Source of the DNA: Yersinia enterocolitica subsp. enterocolitica
GTDB lineage: Bacteria > Pseudomonadota > Gammaproteobacteria > Enterobacterales > Enterobacteriaceae
NCBI RefSeq assembly: GCF_901472495.1
Contig: NZ_LR590469.1
Location: forward strand, 62,001-126,000
DNA: 64,000 bases
Reading direction: 5' to 3'
Shown here: positions 1 through 7,871 of the stretch, piece after piece
Numbering within the stretch: position 1 is the first letter of the stretch
How the letters are laid out: the number at the start of each line of letters is the position of its first letter
The notes under the pieces: generated by a model
The model's database searches: none
What the model saw: only the letters and a program-made list of their open reading frames with translations
Told to the model about the DNA's origin: nothing
Translations under genes and position numbers: made by a program

Positions 1-301
1 GTGGAGGACCTCCCACGCTAAAACGGGGATTGTCACTGACAATCCAATAGCGCACCCGTTCCCCCTCTGAACTGGCCAAAACGGTGAATTTGTTCGCCAG
101 TGTTGACCAGCCCTCAGCCGAGGTACGCGCAATGATCCACGGGCTCATCAATGATTCGCGAAAAAGCAGCTCGTTATGCATCTGCTTTTGCAATGAATCG
201 TGCAGCGAACTTCGCAGCAAAATACCGATAGCCGAGACAATCAGTAAGGCGGATAAAGCAAACATCAACGCCATATGCACGGAGATGGAACGCCTGAACA
301 T
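1..301 (-). CDS. Heavy-metal sensor histidine kinase, N-terminal part (CusS-like), cut by window edge
   Basis: Reading leftward from the ATG at 301 gives about 100 residues starting MFRRSISVHMALMFALSALL, an Arg-rich start followed by one membrane segment (about residues 9-31) and the start of a periplasmic sensing region. The HAMP, dimerisation and ATPase domains lie outside the window. The start is 15 bp after the stop of the CusR-like regulator gene on the same strand, so the two form an operon. Family role: membrane sensor that phosphorylates its partner in response to metal ions such as copper or silver; the ligand cannot be told from this fragment. Confidence 0.8.
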   Translation of the reverse strand, partial: MFRRSISVHMALMFALSALLIVSAIGILLRSSLHDSLQKQMHNELLFRESLMSPWIIARTSAEGWSTLANKFTVLASSEGERVRYWIVSDNPRFSVGGPP

Positions 302-316
302 ATGTTTCTCCCTCAC

Positions 317-1006
317 TTAATTTAGTGTGTCGGGTCTGACTTCAAGAACATAGCCCATACCGCGCACGGTATGCAGTAACTTGACCTCAAATGGCGCATC
401 AATCTTGGCGCGCAGACGTTTAATCGCAACCTCAACCACGTTGGCATCGCTGTCGAAATTCATATCCCAGACTTGCTCGGCGATCATCATTTTTGACAGG
501 ATTTCCCCCTGGTGACGCGCCAGCAGACTGAGCAAGGAAAACTCTTTCGCGGTCAGTTCCAGCCGGGTTCCAGTTCGAAACACGCGGCGAGCCAGCAGAT
601 CCAGATGTAGGTCATGAATCTGTAGTTGCGTGATATCTGCGCCATCCGTCGAGCGGCGACGCACTAGCGCTTGAATGCGGGCTACCAACTCAATGAGTGA
701 GAAGGGTTTAGGCAGATAATCATCGGCACCAAGACGCAGGCCTTTGACGCGCTCATCCACCGAGCCTCGAGCTGAAAGCACCAACACCGGCGTTTGTTTA
801 CTGGCGCGAATACCCTCCAGCACCCGATAGCCATCCATGCCGGGCAACATGACATCAAGGATTATGGCATCGTAATCATATTCCAGCGCATAATGCAGCC
901 CCTCTGCACCATCAGCAGATATATCCACGCTAAAGCCCGATTCCCCTAACGCCCGACTTAAATAGGACGAGGTTTTTTCTTCATCTTCCACTAATAACAG
1001 TCGCAT
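317..1006 (-). CDS. OmpR/PhoB-family response regulator, CusR-like (heavy-metal type)
   Basis: 229 residues from the ATG at 1006; the frame can be extended to 1096 but the conserved receiver start MRLLLVEDEEKTSSYL sits at 1006. Receiver domain (1-115) with acidic pair E7-D8, phospho-acceptor D51 in IILDVMLPG and the Lys in LPKPF. The winged-helix DNA-binding domain (about 130-225) contains QVWDMNFDSDANVVEVAIKR and TVRGMGYVLE, the pattern of CusR/PcoR/SilR regulators. The kinase gene follows 15 bp downstream. A CusR-box-like palindrome lies upstream at 1125-1138, between this gene and the divergent hydrolase gene, so it may control both. The signal is unknown; copper or silver is the family default. 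Confidence 0.9.
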   Translation of the reverse strand: MRLLLVEDEEKTSSYLSRALGESGFSVDISADGAEGLHYALEYDYDAIILDVMLPGMDGYRVLEGIRASKQTPVLVLSARGSVDERVKGLRLGADDYLPKPFSLIELVARIQALVRRRSTDGADITQLQIHDLHLDLLARRVFRTGTRLELTAKEFSLLSLLARHQGEILSKMMIAEQVWDMNFDSDANVVEVAIKRLRAKIDAPFEVKLLHTVRGMGYVLEVRPDTLN

Positions 1007-1124
1007 CCACCGTCTCCTCTGTTGCTTGTCTGCTATACGCGGCCACGCTGATGTTAACCCACTAATGCCAACATCTTGCTGACAACTTCCTGTCATTTCT
1101 GTCAGTTTCGCGAATCTGGTTAAC

Positions 1125-1138
1125 TGACAAAATTGTTA
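1125..1138. promoter_or_regulatory. CusR-box-like operator between regulator and hydrolase genes
   Basis: The 14-mer TGACAAAATTGTTA matches the inner part of the known CusR box (TGACAA-NN-TTGTCA) at all but one position. A second, looser TGACA/TGTCA pair lies at 1080-1096. The site is in the 235-bp region between the start of the regulator gene (1006, leftward) and the hydrolase gene (1242, rightward). Binding is inferred from the motif only. Confidence 0.5.
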
Positions 1139-1241
1139 TTCGCCAGTCATGATGTTGTCAGCCCGTCTCTTTAAGCTAAACCAGCAATACCCACGATACG
1201 TGCCCTACGCGTTGGGCCATAACTTATTTCGGAAGATGACC

Positions 1242-2291
1242 ATGAAACTCAACTTGTTAAATGCAATGCTGCTTACGGCAATGGCAGCTATTACTTCAGT
1301 TCATGCCGCTGATTACAAACAGAATCCGTTTACTTTGGTGTATGACGGTGCCATTACCGAGAACATCGATGGCAAGGTTAATATTCACCCGGTGAAATAT
1401 GATCTTCATGGCATTCAAATTGCTGCGAATGTCTACACGCCCGCTAATTATGATCCGGCAAAAAAATATCCTGCGGTGGTAGTTGCCCACCCTAATGGTG
1501 GTGTTAAAGAGCAGGTTGCCGGATTGTATGCTCAGCGTTTGGCAGAGCACGGGTACATCACTATCACCGCCGATGCTGCCTATCAGGGAGCCAGTGGCGG
1601 CATGCCGCGCAATGTAGATAAACCCGCCAATCGCATTGAAGATATTCACGGCATGGCTGACTACATTAGCCAGTATCCAGGTGTTGATACCACACACATT
1701 GGCCTGCTGGGTATCTGTGGCGGCGGTGGGTATTCACTGAAAGCGGCCCAGACCGACAAACGGTTTAAAGCACTGGCGACGCTGAGTATGTTTGACTCCG
1801 GACTAGTACGCCGCAACGGGTATCAGGATTCCCAGCTTTCCACTATTCAGGAGCGGCTGAAGCAAGCCTCGGATGCGCGTACAAAAGAGGTCGCCACCGG
1901 TGAAATTACCTATACCGGCGATGCTCAATTAACCGATGAGCAAATTGCCAAACTGCCCTTTGATCTCTATCGCCAGGGCTTTGAGTATTACGGCAAAACC
2001 CACGCGCACCCAAATTCAACCTTCCGCTATACCCTGAGTAGTCTGCTTGATTTGATGAGCTTTGATGCACAAAGCAATATGGATCTCATCAATCAGCCGC
2101 TGTTAATGATAGCGGGTACGAAAGCAGATTCGCGCTATATGACCGAAAGTGCGTTCAAAAAAGCGACAGGTACGCAGAATAAAGAGCTGTTCCTGATTGA
2201 TGGCGCGACGCATATCGAAACCTACTGGGTACCCCGTTATGTTGAGCAGGCAATGAGCAAGATAGATAATTTCTTTGATAAAAATATCTAA
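1242..2291 (+). CDS. Exported alpha/beta hydrolase, dienelactone-hydrolase-like, Cys nucleophile
   Basis: 349 residues from the ATG at 1242, chosen because GGAAG lies 6 bp upstream and translation opens directly with a signal peptide (MKLNLLNAML..., probable cut near HA-AD, residues 22-23); longer frames reach 1149. The core shows an oxyanion-type loop (VVVAHPNGGVKEQ, about 80-92), the nucleophile elbow GLLGICGGGG with Cys159 where most hydrolases carry Ser, a late Asp (GTKADSRYM) and the catalytic His in DGATHIETYW. This fits the dienelactone hydrolase/YcjY-type group. Substrate unknown. It is divergent from a CusR-like regulator with an operator-like palindrome between, suggesting co-regulation. 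Confidence 0.75.
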   Translation: MKLNLLNAMLLTAMAAITSVHAADYKQNPFTLVYDGAITENIDGKVNIHPVKYDLHGIQIAANVYTPANYDPAKKYPAVVVAHPNGGVKEQVAGLYAQRLAEHGYITITADAAYQGASGGMPRNVDKPANRIEDIHGMADYISQYPGVDTTHIGLLGICGGGGYSLKAAQTDKRFKALATLSMFDSGLVRRNGYQDSQLSTIQERLKQASDARTKEVATGEITYTGDAQLTDEQIAKLPFDLYRQGFEYYGKTHAHPNSTFRYTLSSLLDLMSFDAQSNMDLINQPLLMIAGTKADSRYMTESAFKKATGTQNKELFLIDGATHIETYWVPRYVEQAMSKIDNFFDKNI

Positions 2292-2446
2292 TCGCCCGTT
2301 TTTGTTGCTCTGGTGGTCAGCGCCATCACAGTGCTGGCCACTGTAACAAAAGGGCTATCCCGACTCACTGTGTCTGAAAGGGCTATGTTCTACGGTGGCT
2401 ATACAGATTATCCGAACCATTTAGTACAAATAGATAATCAATAAAA

Positions 2447-2650
2447 TCAGTCCAGTAATCCCGTTTCAGCCGCCCTGACTAGCTCATCCACCACATAACG
2501 GATTTGGGGCAGTAATTGACGATTTTTCGGCTATAACGCGCTGATGGGCATTTCACCACCGGAATGTCCGGCAAGAACTTCCTTTAATTCCCCACTTAGG
2601 TCATTGACTAATGACAAGGCAGGACAGGTGTTAGCCACTTTATAATTACT
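2447..2650 (-). pseudogene. Relic of a LysR-family regulator (C-terminal end only)
   Basis: Reading leftward, one frame gives CPALSLVNDLSGELKEVLAG, then GGEMPISAL, a TAG stop at 2531-2533, then PKNRQLLPQIRYVVDELV and the end RAAETGLLD with a normal TGA at 2447. The pattern PKNRQLLPQIRYVVDELV is typical of the last helix of LysR-type effector domains, where a Tyr usually stands at the position of the in-frame stop. No helix-turn-helix part or start codon is present: a decayed remnant of roughly 65 codons. Confidence 0.7.
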
Positions 2651-2679
2651 GCCGTTTATCTTCTTACTGGTGTGAAAGC

Positions 2680-3801
2680 ATGACTTATCAACTCAATCTT
2701 AATTGGCCTGAATTCTTAGAGAAATATTGGCAAAAACAACCTGTGGTATTAAAAAATGCTTTCCCGAACTTTGTCGATCCCATTACGCCAGATGAGTTGG
2801 CTGGGCTGGCAATGGAAGCTGAGGTAGATAGCCGTTTAGTTAGTCATGTTAATGGCCAATGGCAGGCAAGTAACGGGCCATTTGAGCATTTTGATAATCT
2901 GGGTGAAACCAACTGGTCATTACTGGCCCAAGCGGTTAACCACTGGCATGCTCCATCTGCTGAGTTAGTTCGTCCATTTCGCGTACTACCTGACTGGCGC
3001 TTAGACGATCTAATGATCTCTTTTTCTGTCCCTGGCGGTGGGGTTGGACCGCATATCGATCAGTACGATGTCTTTATTATCCAGGGTATGGGTAGCCGAC
3101 GTTGGCGGGTGGGCGATAAACTGCCACTGAAACAGTTTTGCCCACATCCAGCCCTGCTGCATGTTGAGCCATTCACACCGATTATTGATGAAGATTTAGC
3201 TCCAGGCGATATTTTATATATCCCACCGGGCTTCCCGCATGATGGGTTTACCCATGAAACTGCATTCAACTATTCAGTAGGCTTTCGCGGGCCAAATGGC
3301 AGGGATTTAATCAGTAGTTTTGCTGATTATGCGCTAGAAAATGATCTTGGCGGTGAGCACTACAGTGATCCTGATTTAACCTGTCGGGAACATCCAGGCC
3401 GGGTTGAAGATTATGAACTCGACCGCCTGCGCGGGATGATGATCGATATGATTAATCAACCGGAAGATTTTAAACAATGGTTTGGACGCTTCGCCACGAC
3501 ACCGCGTCATGAACTGGATATTGCTCCAGCGGAGCCACCTTATGAGCCAACTGAGATTGTCGATGCTCTGATGGATGGTGAAGTCTTGGCACGCCTGAGT
3601 GGGCTACGGGTTTTACAAGTAGGAAACAGCTTCTTTATCAACAGTGAACGACTAGAAACGGTGGATCCTAAAGCCGCTGACGCACTGTGCCGTTACACGA
3701 TGATTGGTAAAAAGGAGCTGGGCGAGGCATTACATAATCCAGCGTTTGTCGCTGAATTAACGGATTTGATTAATCAGGGTTATTGGTACTTCGACGAGTA
3801 A
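2680..3801 (+). CDS. roxA: Ribosomal protein uL16 (L16) 3-hydroxylase, JmjC-type arginine hydroxylase
   Basis: 373 residues, the normal length for RoxA/YcfD. It is an Fe(II)/2-oxoglutarate oxygenase that hydroxylates an arginine of ribosomal protein L16. Visible: N-terminal helices, the JmjC barrel (about 85-215) with the iron triad H125-x-D127 (GGVGPHIDQYDVF) and H187 (PPGFPHDGFTHE), and the C-terminal dimerisation and winged-helix region. ATG at 2680 is preceded by a weak ribosome site. No operon partner: a LysR relic lies upstream and a 13-bp inverted repeat follows the stop. Confidence 0.95.
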   Translation: MTYQLNLNWPEFLEKYWQKQPVVLKNAFPNFVDPITPDELAGLAMEAEVDSRLVSHVNGQWQASNGPFEHFDNLGETNWSLLAQAVNHWHAPSAELVRPFRVLPDWRLDDLMISFSVPGGGVGPHIDQYDVFIIQGMGSRRWRVGDKLPLKQFCPHPALLHVEPFTPIIDEDLAPGDILYIPPGFPHDGFTHETAFNYSVGFRGPNGRDLISSFADYALENDLGGEHYSDPDLTCREHPGRVEDYELDRLRGMMIDMINQPEDFKQWFGRFATTPRHELDIAPAEPPYEPTEIVDALMDGEVLARLSGLRVLQVGNSFFINSERLETVDPKAADALCRYTMIGKKELGEALHNPAFVAELTDLINQGYWYFDE

Positions 3802-3810
3802 TTATGCAGT

Positions 3811-3862
3811 TAACAGCGGCTTTTGAATTTATATAGATGATACAACTCGAAAGCCGCTGTTA
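3811..3862. repeat. 13-bp perfect inverted repeat after roxA (terminator-like)
   Basis: TAACAGCGGCTTT at 3811-3823 and its exact reverse complement at 3850-3862 are separated by 26 bases. It lies 10 bases past the roxA stop and probably ends that transcript, although no T-run follows on the plus strand and the loop is long for an intrinsic terminator. Confidence 0.5.
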
Positions 3863-4258
3863 GGTATTAAATATTCACATAAATGGGATGATAATTATCC
3901 AACACTATGTTTTATATTGTTTTTTACAGCTTCATGCTGTTCTGAAATGTACAGCTGTCAATAAAATATTACAGGTGACTTTTTATCGGATAATAATTTT
4001 ACAAATAAAAAACAAAAGATATATATATTCAAATTATTAATAATATAGATATATCATAGGGATGCTTAGTAAACATTCCTTTTTTCTGACATTTTGTTAT
4101 ATGTTTTTTATTATAAACTAACCTTTTAAATCTATTTATTATTAAATAATAACCAATGGATATTTGTTTTAATTAAATATGAATAATATTGCAATTATTG
4201 ACATCTATTACTCTTTACCTATATTAAAAGTGATTTCTATAAATCAGCAGAGGATGAT
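3863..4258 (+). promoter_or_regulatory. AT-rich leader region of the ammonia-lyase operon, with promoter
   Basis: Nearly 400 bases with very low GC and no plausible gene. At 4198-4203 is a perfect TTGACA, followed after 16 bases by TATATT (4220-4225), a near-consensus sigma-70 promoter placing the start of transcription near 4232. AGAGGA at 4249-4254 is the ribosome binding site for the ATG at 4259. Such AT-richness is typical of DNA bound by H-NS; that is inference. Confidence 0.65.
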
Positions 4259-5854
4259 ATGTCATTTTTAAATGATGTCAGTGTCGTGTGGATAAAAAAA
4301 GACAAGCCGGTCTCTATCAATGAAATATATGATGTTGCTGTAAATAAAAAAGAGGTTGTTCTGGATAAAGAACTATTAAAGTGGCTTCAATATGGTCGCA
4401 GTTTATTAGAAAAAAAACTGGATAAAAATGAAATTATTTATGGGGTAAACACCGGTTTTGGTGGTAATGCGAATATGGTTGTCCCAGCGGAGACCATTGC
4501 AGAACATCAAAATAACTTGTTGCGATTCCTCTCTGCTGGCACTGGCCCGTCTCTTCCACCTGAACATGTAAGAGCGGCGCAATTTCTGGTATTAATCGCG
4601 GTATGTCGGGGTTGGTCTTCAATTTGTCCAGAAACAGTAGAAATGCTGGCAGAGCATCTTAACAAAGGGTTAATTCCTTTGGTTCCCCGATATGGTTCGG
4701 TCGGGGCGAGTGGTGACCTCATTCCTTTAACCTATATTGCTAAGGCACTGTGTGGGAAAGGAAAAGTTTGGTATGATAATAGCGAACTGACAGCCGCAGA
4801 AGCTATAGAAAAAGCTGGATTACATCCCATTAGCCTTCAAGCAAAAGAGGGGCTGGCATTAATCAATGGCACTCGAATTATGACTGGGATTAGTGCTATT
4901 GCAGTTGTTAGGTTGGAGCAAACACTTAAAGCTGGGATTGCTGGAATAACTATGGCAATTGAAGCCTTACAGGCCTCCGATGAACATTTTGATCCCCGTA
5001 TTCAAGAAATAAAAAATCATCCTGGGCAAAAAGCTATTGCAGCGACATTGCGTAAACTGTTGAAAGGAACTCGTCAGGAAAGTCTGCTTCATAAATTAAA
5101 GCAACAACCTAATCTCTGTTCTAATAAGGGTACTGCAACAAGATTAGATTCGACGGTTCAGGAAGTTTATTCTATACGCTGTGCGCCACAAATATTAGGA
5201 ATTATTCCTGAGTCATTGGCTTACACCAAAACGATTATTGAACGTGAGGCTTATTCTGCCAATGATAATCCTTTAATCGATCCCAATACAGGTGACGTCT
5301 TAAATGGTGGTAATTTTATGGGCCACTATATTGCAAGGACAATGGATGCATTAAAGCTAGATATCGCCTTGCTCGCAAATCATCTGCATTCGATAGTTGC
5401 CCTAATGATGGATGAGCGTTTTTCCCATGGGTTGGCTAATTCGCTTAGCCCGGTACCGGGGATATATCAAGGAATGAAAGGAATACAGCTCTCACAAACT
5501 GCTTTGGTTGCCGCTATCCGTCGAGAATGTTCCCCTTCCGGAATACATACAATGCCAACTGAGCAATACAATCAAGATATTGTTAGCCTGGGAACGCATG
5601 CGGCACAAGATGTTGCTGAAATGGAAATAAAACTACGCGATGTCGTCTCAATGACATTGATTACCGCAGCTCAAGCGTTGGCGCTTAGAGATAATTTGCA
5701 GATTATTGCACCTGAAGTAGCGGCATTTTATCACGCCGTTCGTCGGTTCTCTCCTTCCCTCGATAAAGATCGCCCTTTAGATGAAGATATTGCTCGCCTG
5801 TCACAAGCAATTATCACCAATGGACTACCACTACCGGACATTATTTTGGATTAA
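4259..5854 (+). CDS. Aromatic amino-acid ammonia-lyase (phenylalanine type, StlA-like), MIO enzyme
   Basis: 531 residues, close to the 532 of Photorhabdus StlA, which it resembles along its whole length as I recall that sequence. Expected reaction: phenylalanine to trans-cinnamate plus ammonia. Features: catalytic Tyr61 (YGVNTGFGGNA), the MIO-forming Ala150-Ser151-Gly152 (GSVGASGDLIPL), Asn203 (LINGTR), Tyr304/Arg307 (QEVYSIRCAPQ), SANDNPLIDP (333-342) and TEQYNQDIVSLG. The selectivity pair is Phe90-Leu91, as in phenylalanine lyases; tyrosine lyases have His-Leu and histidine lyases Ser-His. No hut genes are nearby. The decarboxylase gene follows after 29 bp, and a strong promoter precedes. 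Some activity on tyrosine cannot be excluded. Confidence 0.88.
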   Translation: MSFLNDVSVVWIKKDKPVSINEIYDVAVNKKEVVLDKELLKWLQYGRSLLEKKLDKNEIIYGVNTGFGGNANMVVPAETIAEHQNNLLRFLSAGTGPSLPPEHVRAAQFLVLIAVCRGWSSICPETVEMLAEHLNKGLIPLVPRYGSVGASGDLIPLTYIAKALCGKGKVWYDNSELTAAEAIEKAGLHPISLQAKEGLALINGTRIMTGISAIAVVRLEQTLKAGIAGITMAIEALQASDEHFDPRIQEIKNHPGQKAIAATLRKLLKGTRQESLLHKLKQQPNLCSNKGTATRLDSTVQEVYSIRCAPQILGIIPESLAYTKTIIEREAYSANDNPLIDPNTGDVLNGGNFMGHYIARTMDALKLDIALLANHLHSIVALMMDERFSHGLANSLSPVPGIYQGMKGIQLSQTALVAAIRRECSPSGIHTMPTEQYNQDIVSLGTHAAQDVAEMEIKLRDVVSMTLITAAQALALRDNLQIIAPEVAAFYHAVRRFSPSLDKDRPLDEDIARLSQAIITNGLPLPDIILD

Positions 5855-5883
5855 TACCTTCATCTCTGACGTGGGAGTCAATC

Positions 5884-7359
5884 ATGTTTTTAAAAAGTGT
5901 ACGCGAACAAATAAGCTTGCTGCAAGAACAGGGCGATTTGAGGGTAATTAACCGTCCCGTCGATAGTTATTTAGAAGCTGCGGCAATTATTCGCCGCTGT
6001 GCGGAAATTGAAGCCCCAGTGCCTTTGATGACCAATATAAAAGATTATCCTGGTTGTTCAATTGTTGGCGGACTGGCAGCCTTATCATCCCATGCTGAAT
6101 ACCCACTTTCCCGGGTAGCGATGTCTTTAGGATTACCCTTAACAGCAACGGCGCAGGATATTGTTCAGTATCTGGTCGATGGCTTGAAAAAAACGCCTTA
6201 TTTACCGAGAGAAATAGAGCGCAACTCAGCAGCCTGTAAGCAAAATATTCTGCATGGGGATAAAGCAACATTGGCTCGCTTTCCTATACCGCAGGTACAT
6301 CAATATGACGGCAACCGTTATGTTAATACCTGGGGCGTGTTTATTGTTGAATCACCTGACGGTAAATGGTGTAACTGGTCAATACAACGTGTGCAATATC
6401 ATAATGATCGACAGATGATTGCATTGGTTTTCCCTAGCCAGCATATTGCTGATATATGGGAGGAGTGGGTAAAAATAGGTAAGCCGATGCCTTATGCGTT
6501 GGTTCAGGGAGGTGAGCCCATCGTCCCCTATGTTGCCGGATTGCCTCTGCTTGACCGTGATGTTAACGAAGCCGACTATATTGGTGCGCTATATGGTAAG
6601 GGAATCGAGGTTGTTAAATGTGAGACGCATCATTTGAGGGTACCTGCCAGTTCCGAAGTCGTTATTGAAGGCTATTTTGCTATTACTCGCGAAGGTATAG
6701 AAGGGCCATTTGGTGAATTTGCTGGATACACGCCAAATGAAAACTCACTACAACCGATCTTGTCAATTGAAGCAATTAGTTGGCAAGACAATCCCATTTG
6801 GCCTGTGGTTGCTGAGGGTAAGCCGGTTGATGAATATCACACATGTTCGGGGATAGGCGATGCAGCGGCTATTCAGAACGTGTTGCTGGAAGCGAATATA
6901 CCGGTGTCCTTTGTTTGGGGGCCGCTATATTCTGCCTGTCATTTAATGATCGTATCTATTAAGCACAATTGGCGTCAACTCCATCCAGATTTGAGTAGTG
7001 AACAACTGACTAAAAAAATTGGGGATATTATTCATCAGACGCGTAATAGTATCAAATTACCCAAAATCGTGGTGCTGGATGACGATATAGATCCAACAGA
7101 GACTAATTCGCTGCTTTGGGCATTATCGACTCGTGTACATCCTGAGAAAAGGCGTTATTACTATGAAAGCGCAATTTTGCCACTATTGAGTTGTTATTCG
7201 CAGGCAGAGCGCCACAACCGTAAAGGAAAACGCGTAGTGATTGATGCGTTGTTACCTGAAAATCACGGTTCTATCAGCTCATTCGATTATGCCTATCCCG
7301 AGGCGATAAAACAGCGAGTGCTGAAGAATTGGGTATCTGATTTTGGTGATAATGAATAG
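5884..7359 (+). CDS. UbiD-superfamily prenyl-FMN decarboxylase, Fdc (cinnamate/ferulate decarboxylase) type
   Basis: 491 residues with GGGAG 7 bp before the ATG. It aligns by eye with fungal Fdc1 through NWSIQR, ADYIGALYG, VVKCETHHLRVPASSE and EGPFGEFAGY. Counterparts of the Fdc1 catalytic residues are present: Arg169, Glu273 and Glu278, plus the metal ligands Asn164, His187 and Glu229. Such enzymes use prenylated FMN (made by UbiX/Pad, not in this window) to decarboxylate acrylic acids, for example cinnamate to styrene. Pocket positions equivalent to Fdc1 Ile187 and Met283 are Phe183 and Phe279, so the substrate may differ. It is translationally close to the ammonia-lyase and followed by a strong terminator. 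True UbiD of ubiquinone synthesis is less likely given the partner gene. Confidence 0.82.
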   Translation: MFLKSVREQISLLQEQGDLRVINRPVDSYLEAAAIIRRCAEIEAPVPLMTNIKDYPGCSIVGGLAALSSHAEYPLSRVAMSLGLPLTATAQDIVQYLVDGLKKTPYLPREIERNSAACKQNILHGDKATLARFPIPQVHQYDGNRYVNTWGVFIVESPDGKWCNWSIQRVQYHNDRQMIALVFPSQHIADIWEEWVKIGKPMPYALVQGGEPIVPYVAGLPLLDRDVNEADYIGALYGKGIEVVKCETHHLRVPASSEVVIEGYFAITREGIEGPFGEFAGYTPNENSLQPILSIEAISWQDNPIWPVVAEGKPVDEYHTCSGIGDAAAIQNVLLEANIPVSFVWGPLYSACHLMIVSIKHNWRQLHPDLSSEQLTKKIGDIIHQTRNSIKLPKIVVLDDDIDPTETNSLLWALSTRVHPEKRRYYYESAILPLLSCYSQAERHNRKGKRVVIDALLPENHGSISSFDYAYPEAIKQRVLKNWVSDFGDNE

Positions 7360-7376
7360 TATTGATGATGATTAAA

Positions 7377-7420
7377 AGCCCCACTCAATATTCAGTGGGG
7401 CTGTTGGTTTTTTAGTTTTT
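7377..7420. terminator. Strong intrinsic terminator after the ammonia-lyase/decarboxylase operon
   Basis: AGCCCCACT at 7377-7385 pairs with AGTGGGGCT at 7394-7402; T-rich stretches follow at 7406-7413 and 7416-7420 on the plus strand. On the minus strand an A/T tract follows the same stem (AATCATCATC), so it mainly serves the plus-strand operon, while the small minus-strand gene ends just beside it. Confidence 0.85.
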
Positions 7421-7567
7421 CGCTGTTTGGCCCGCGTTATTAGTGCTTTGGCCTTGGCTAATGGAGTAGGTGCCTTGATAGCTGTCATGGTCACCAATAT
7501 TTGCCATTGAAACAGTTGGAGCCAGAATTGCTGCAATTAAGGTCAGAGCTGCGATGGTCATTTTCAT
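7412..7567 (-). CDS. Small exported protein, 51 residues, function unknown
   Basis: Reading leftward from the ATG at 7567 (AGAAGAGA about 8 bases upstream) gives 51 residues. The first 22 (MKMTIAALTLIAAILAPTVS, then MA) are a clear signal peptide with a probable cut after SMA; the mature part of about 29 residues is polar and rich in Gln, Asn, Ser and Gly and contains no Cys. It is convergent with the ammonia-lyase operon, its stop lying inside the T-tract of that terminator. I do not recognise the family; small periplasmic stress proteins of enterics have this shape. Confidence 0.6.
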   Translation of the reverse strand: MKMTIAALTLIAAILAPTVSMANIGDHDSYQGTYSISQGQSTNNAGQTAKN

Positions 7568-7871
7568 AATAAATTCTCTTCTGTTTATTGATGTGAAAGC
7601 CGGTTGCTTTCGATAGAAATAATGTTACTCCGATCACATAATTTGGATATCGAAGAGAATTGTTCATGTTGGTCAAAAAAAATGAAAGAAAACTAACTGT
7701 GCAGCACAATTTAATTAACGGACATATCGCATCTATCGATATATGGCGGAACAAACTGGGCTAGCTCAATGATTGTTGATATTGACTTGTTTGTTAGGCC
7801 ATGACTCTGATACGTGGCAGAATATAAAAAATAATGACAGCTAACCCACCTGAAATGACAAATAAATAAAT
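7568..7871. other. Intergenic region between divergent small-protein and ABC exporter genes
   Basis: About 300 AT-rich bases that must hold the promoters of both divergent genes. An 87-residue frame on the minus strand crosses it but overlaps the small exported gene in another frame and looks random. No operator could be named. Confidence 0.4.

Noticed and set aside
4259..5854. Histidine ammonia-lyase (HutH)
   Set aside because: No hutU, hutI or hutG nearby, the selectivity pair is Phe-Leu instead of Ser-His, and the whole sequence follows StlA.
7491..7754. 87-residue minus-strand frame
   Set aside because: It overlaps the 51-residue gene in a different frame and lacks a ribosome site.
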